Source of the DNA: Myxocyprinus asiaticus
Lineage: Eukaryota; Chordata; Actinopteri; Cypriniformes; Catostomidae
DNA length: 64,000 bases
Direction: 5' to 3'
Assembly: GCF_019703515.2 (NCBI RefSeq)
Contig: NC_059349.1
Coordinates: 24,710,744-24,774,743 of the forward strand
How positions within the stretch are numbered: the stretch's first letter is position 1; the number at the start of each line of letters is the position of its first letter. This document shows, one piece after another, positions 59,851 through 64,000 of this stretch. The notes under the pieces are model-generated. The model did not search any database. It was not told where the DNA came from and saw only the letters and a list, made by a program, of their open reading frames with translations. The position numbers and the translations under genes were made by a program.

Positions 59851-60513
59851 CCGAATTTCCAGTCTTCATATACTCACATAGGCCTAATTATGAGCACATT
59901 ATGGTTTTTCACAGTGGTTGTAGGTTACTGATGATCTATATTCCAAAAAGTTTCAGGCGTTTTATAAAAACAAAAATAATATTTTTATTTTTTTGCTTTG
60001 TTTCTAGAAGTTGATGGTTCCTTAAAAAACAAGCCAAACCATTCATTGACTTTGTAAATATGTTTTTGAGATATAAAGGTAGGGTGAGTGTCTTGAGAAA
60101 ATACATCAATAATAGTTCCTCACATCATTTGTTCCAATGTAGTCCAGAGCAACATCTCAAATGCCAGGCAATATCGAGAAAAATGTATAATCAATGAAGA
60201 TGAACCAAGGCATTTCATAATACAGGCAGCTATAGAAAAAGCTGCTTTTACAGAATTAAAATAGAGAGCTGACAGGCTTCACTACTCACTCCCGGACCTC
60301 AGCACACAGTCTATTAACCTGCTCTGTGCACAGGCTTAGGAGATGGGCTTGAGCTTTTCTGGATTCTACTTTTGCACTCAGAATTCAAGATGTGCATTCT
60401 TTCAGAGGCAGTTTTCATATGCCTGTCTTACTGCTCTCTCTATAAACATTGACTGTTTTAACAGCTGGATTTATGTTATAAAATTGCACTACATGAAAAT
60501 GTTAAATAAATCA

Positions 60514-60555
<42 letters not shown>

Positions 60556-60582
60556 GTATCTATCTATCTATCTATCTATCTA

Positions 60583-60618
<36 letters not shown>

Positions 60619-61796
60619 TCATTTTCTCTCTCTCTTTTCTCCAGGTAATGAAAAGCTGAGATAAATACAAAAATATTGCCATGACAAAGCATAATGCTTT
60701 CAGGGAGGGAAATGAGCATATTTTCCTCAGACAAATAAAAATGAAGGAGTGCAGAAGAGGGTAGAGGAAGGGTGCAGGTGGTCCTATTTCTTGTCATTTA
60801 CATTGGAGAAATTGGCATTATTCATAATTTCTTATTGATGATTATGATGATGATGGTGAGTTGATGATGATAGAGATGACGCTGTGTTCTTGTCGGTATA
60901 ATGTTTTTGACAACAAATGTACCAAATCAAATGTATCATTATAGCAAAAGAAAGTCTGCTCTGGTTCTGTTTTGATACGGACCCTCTGAACGCTGAATGC
61001 TAGTGCACACAACAACTCGCTTTTTTGTGGTCAAAGTCGTGTCAGCATTTTTTTTTTTTTCTTTTTTTTTTTTCAAAGGCTGTTAATCTCTAAGCAATGT
61101 GTGACTGGCAGCCAACAAAACTATCCTGGATTCATGACACTGTCAGCCATACAATCTAAGTTTATTCTTTTATTATTAAAGAGATGGAATACACAATGCC
61201 CTAACTGCTTCCATGAGACAAAAGATATGTATGTTTTTGTTTGATCATGGTGGGTGCTATCCAGTGACTTAAACTGGTTTTTATACTGACTTTATGATTT
61301 CCCCTTACCCTACCTCTAACCCTTAACCTAATTCTCACATAAGCCTTTTTTCCATTTTTAGATTTTCATTAAGACATTGTTTAGTAATAAGCCGTTTTCC
61401 TTGTGGGGATCATCAACAGGCCTCATAATGTAGGTGATTTCAACACGTATGTTTTGGTCTCATAAACACTGAAGTTCTGATGAGTACACATACTACTTTA
61501 CGAAAATGTAGCCTGACAAATGTGGCAAACAATTTCAGAGTTTAAGAAATTCTGGAAATCATTAACATTTGAGCTGTGCTGACATTTTGTTAAAGAACAA
61601 TTTGTTGCCCATATTGGGTGATTAAATGTACAATGAATTTTCTATTCCATTAACCTTTGAGTATCAGCTGGCATTTAAAGCATTGTGTTGGTAGAGTTAC
61701 TGTGCCATAACATCATGAGAGATTTCATGAATAGACTTTTTGCAATTGGTTGACACAGTGTCAATTAATCAAACATAGGACAAGAGTTGAACAATA
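59851..61796. other. Upstream flank, mostly unrecognised, with microsatellites
   Basis: It contains the TATC tetranucleotide array at 60513-60620 and poly-T at about 61045-61075. No credible gene is seen. Confidence 0.4.
60513..60620. repeat. (TATC)n microsatellite with TGTC block
   Basis: About 27 tetranucleotide units, mostly TATC, with a TGTC block at about 60586-60600. Likely length-polymorphic. Confidence 0.97.
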
Positions 61797-61819
61797 TAAT
61801 GTGTATATATATATATATA

Positions 61820-62354
61820 CACTACCGGTCAAAAGTTTTGAAACACTTGACCGAAATGTTTCTCATGATCTTAAATATCTTTTGATCTGAAGGCGTATGC
61901 TTAAATGTTTGAAATTAGTTTTGTAGATAAAAATATAATTGTGCCACCATATGAATTTATTTCATTATAAATCTAAAATGTAATTTAAAAAAAATAAAAA
62001 AGTTTTTGAAATTGATGACTTGGACCAAATAATAAAGAAAAGCAGCCAATAAGTGCCCAACATAGATGGGAACTCCTTCAATACTGTTTAAAAATCATCC
62101 CAGGGTGATACCTCAAGAAGCTGGTTGAGAAAATGTCAAGAGTACATGTCTGCAAATTCTAGGCAAAGGGTGACTACTTTGAAGATGCTAAAATATAACA
62201 TAGTTTTGATTTATTTTGGATTTTGTTTAGTCACAACATAATTCCCATTGTTCCATTTATGTTATTCCATAGTTTTGATGACTTTACTATTATTCTAAAA
62301 TGTGAAGAAAAAAATTATAATAAAGAATGAGTGTTTCAAAACTTTTGACCGGTA

Positions 62355-62357
<3 letters not shown>
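61820..62357. mobile_element. Tc1-like deletion derivative, complete copy
   Basis: It is 538 bp with perfect 27-bp terminal inverted repeats (61820-61846 and 62331-62357, starting CACTACCGGTCAAAAG), set in TA-rich DNA. Positions 62115-62198 encode the same transposase C-terminal tail as the copy at 2826-3334, with the same in-frame TAG between CKF and AKGDYF. The rest of the transposase is deleted. Confidence 0.9.

Positions 62358-62392
<35 letters not shown>
62358..62392. repeat. (TG)n(TA)n microsatellite
   Basis: TG repeats followed by TA repeats abut the Tc1-like derivative. Confidence 0.95.
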
Positions 62393-62394
<2 letters not shown>

Positions 62395-64000
62395 TTCTTT
62401 TTACAGTTTTTACCAATACATTTTATTAAAATTACAAGAATAAGCTGTTTATCGAAATGTGTCACATGATTTAACAAAAAATTCTGTATAAATGGAAAAC
62501 ATTAAATATCTGTTTTTTAACAGCTATTAAATTACAATTTTAACTAAACTAACTGTAAAAATAAAGTATTCTTTATTGATAAAAGTAGCATCATTTTCTC
62601 TAATTTTACAAAAAATTGTTTTTGTTATGGCAATATATCACTGTCAAATGCATAAAAATACTGTTAATAATACATTTAAAAATGCATAATTGCAAGGAAA
62701 TATATGACTAAAGAAAGAAATATTTTGTCATTTTGCATAACTTAACCACTATACATACATAAACTGAAAAAACACAGATATTGACTATCCTGTGAGACAG
62801 TTAAAAACTACATTTTACTACAGATTTTGACTGAATTTCTATTAATTTAAATATTTTTTGTTAAATAAGTGCATTTCATGTTATAAAAACCTGTGTAAAA
62901 CCATAGAGTTAAATTAAAAAAGTTAGTAACTGTGTTTTACGCTTCCTTACATTTATATGACATGTAAATCAAGCATAAATGACCCATCACTACATTCCCC
63001 TATCACTATCATTCCAAAATACAACGTATAACGCCAATTAAAAAGGATCTGGCCTGAATGAATAAAATGAACTTACTGTGTATTGAAAGAATCAATTAAC
63101 ATTTTTATGTGATGTGCAAAGTAAGTACATTAAAAATGGTAAAATACTGAGCTGGAACAGACACTTTTATTGTCATGCATATTATTTTGGACATAATATC
63201 TACTTATTTATTGTACCATATGCGAAAAAATCGGTTTGCATGTATTTAAGGTTTACATGCATGTAGCTTCTAATTAGAGGAGTTTTCTTTTGGAGAAGGT
63301 ATATAGCCTACTTCTGTTCAAACACATGCTGTCTCTAAGTGCACACTTTTCCTCCATCAACATTCAAAAGTAAGACATTTCAAGTTCAATCATAACTTCT
63401 GTTATTATTTTTGTTAAAAGGGAACTACACAAATATTAAATTGAGATGTATTTACATAAATATCCCTAACAGTGCCAGTGAGTTTCTGGTTTAGGTAACT
63501 GAAGTAACCCTCTTAGTTTAACTTCAGTTTAATGATGATATTTTAGGATATGTAGAATACAAAATAAACAGCAACAGTTATCTAAAGAGCATTTTGTCCA
63601 TCTACATGATATTATTTTAAATGATGCAGTGTGTGCTTAACTTAAGCAGCTCATCGGTGTATCGACAGAGGTACAGTTTCTACATTTTACAAGCATTTTA
63701 ACATTGAGGAAATTTTGTTTAGTGGAGCTAGCCTATGATTCTTTAGATTAAATTAAGTTTTTTTTTTAAGGTTACTGTTGTGTAATTTAACTGATAGACT
63801 TATATACTATTCGTTTTTCTCCATATTCTAAAGAATATTGAGAGCTTAAAGGACTTGTTTGGACTAGTTTCCCGCCCTAGATTGAACAAGGTGGATGTGT
63901 TTTGTTGTTCGCATGGTTCTTCTCCTAGCAAGTATGTTGCAATAGGCTATATTTTATGTAAGCATATAGGCAACATTCGTAACAGTATTGAAACAGTAAA
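62393..64000. other. Upstream flank, nothing recognised
   Basis: AT-rich sequence without repeat termini, RNA genes or credible exons. Confidence 0.4.

Overview
This window is vertebrate nuclear DNA, most likely from a ray-finned fish of the carp/minnow group (Cypriniformes). The evidence is interspersed repeats typical of those genomes, long AT-rich non-coding stretches, microsatellites, and a vertebrate gene with GT-AG introns. There is no sign of prokaryotic gene organisation.

The only host gene I can support is tox (thymocyte selection-associated HMG-box protein family), on the minus strand. Coding exon 1 (56472-56570) carries the start codon, and coding exon 2 (6630-6695) lies about 50 kb further on. 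Both are recognised from their peptides and clean splice sites, and both are phase 0. The window therefore holds the tox promoter region and upstream flank (above 56570), all of intron 1 (6696-56471, 49,776 bp) and part of intron 2 (1-6629). The HMG box and the rest of the protein lie in later exons beyond position 1.

Intron 1 is a sink for transposable elements, many nested. The most informative are three damaged copies of one DIRS-type tyrosine-recombinase retrotransposon: copy A at 15799-17289 (+, 3' fragment), copy B at 18886-22966 (-, gag and reverse transcriptase), and copy C at 35397-38530 (+, both ends and recombinase). Together they show inverted terminal repeats carrying a CCAAT/octamer/TATA promoter, an internal complementary region that copies the joined ends, and a 54-nt terminal extension that can fold into a three-way junction. 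All the coding parts are broken. Each copy sits inside, or next to the remains of, an older element.

Other repeats include two copies of a Tc1-like deletion derivative, five fragments of a second Tc1-like family encoding an N-terminal helix-turn-helix, several hAT-like elements (three with 6/8 to 7/8 target duplications), long-palindrome MITEs, two tRNA-derived SINEs, LINE 3' ends and microsatellites. The remaining non-repetitive blocks of intron 1 (for example 24550-25250, 30010-30800, 34100-34600, 41880-42720) are candidates for regulatory DNA, but only cross-species comparison could show that.
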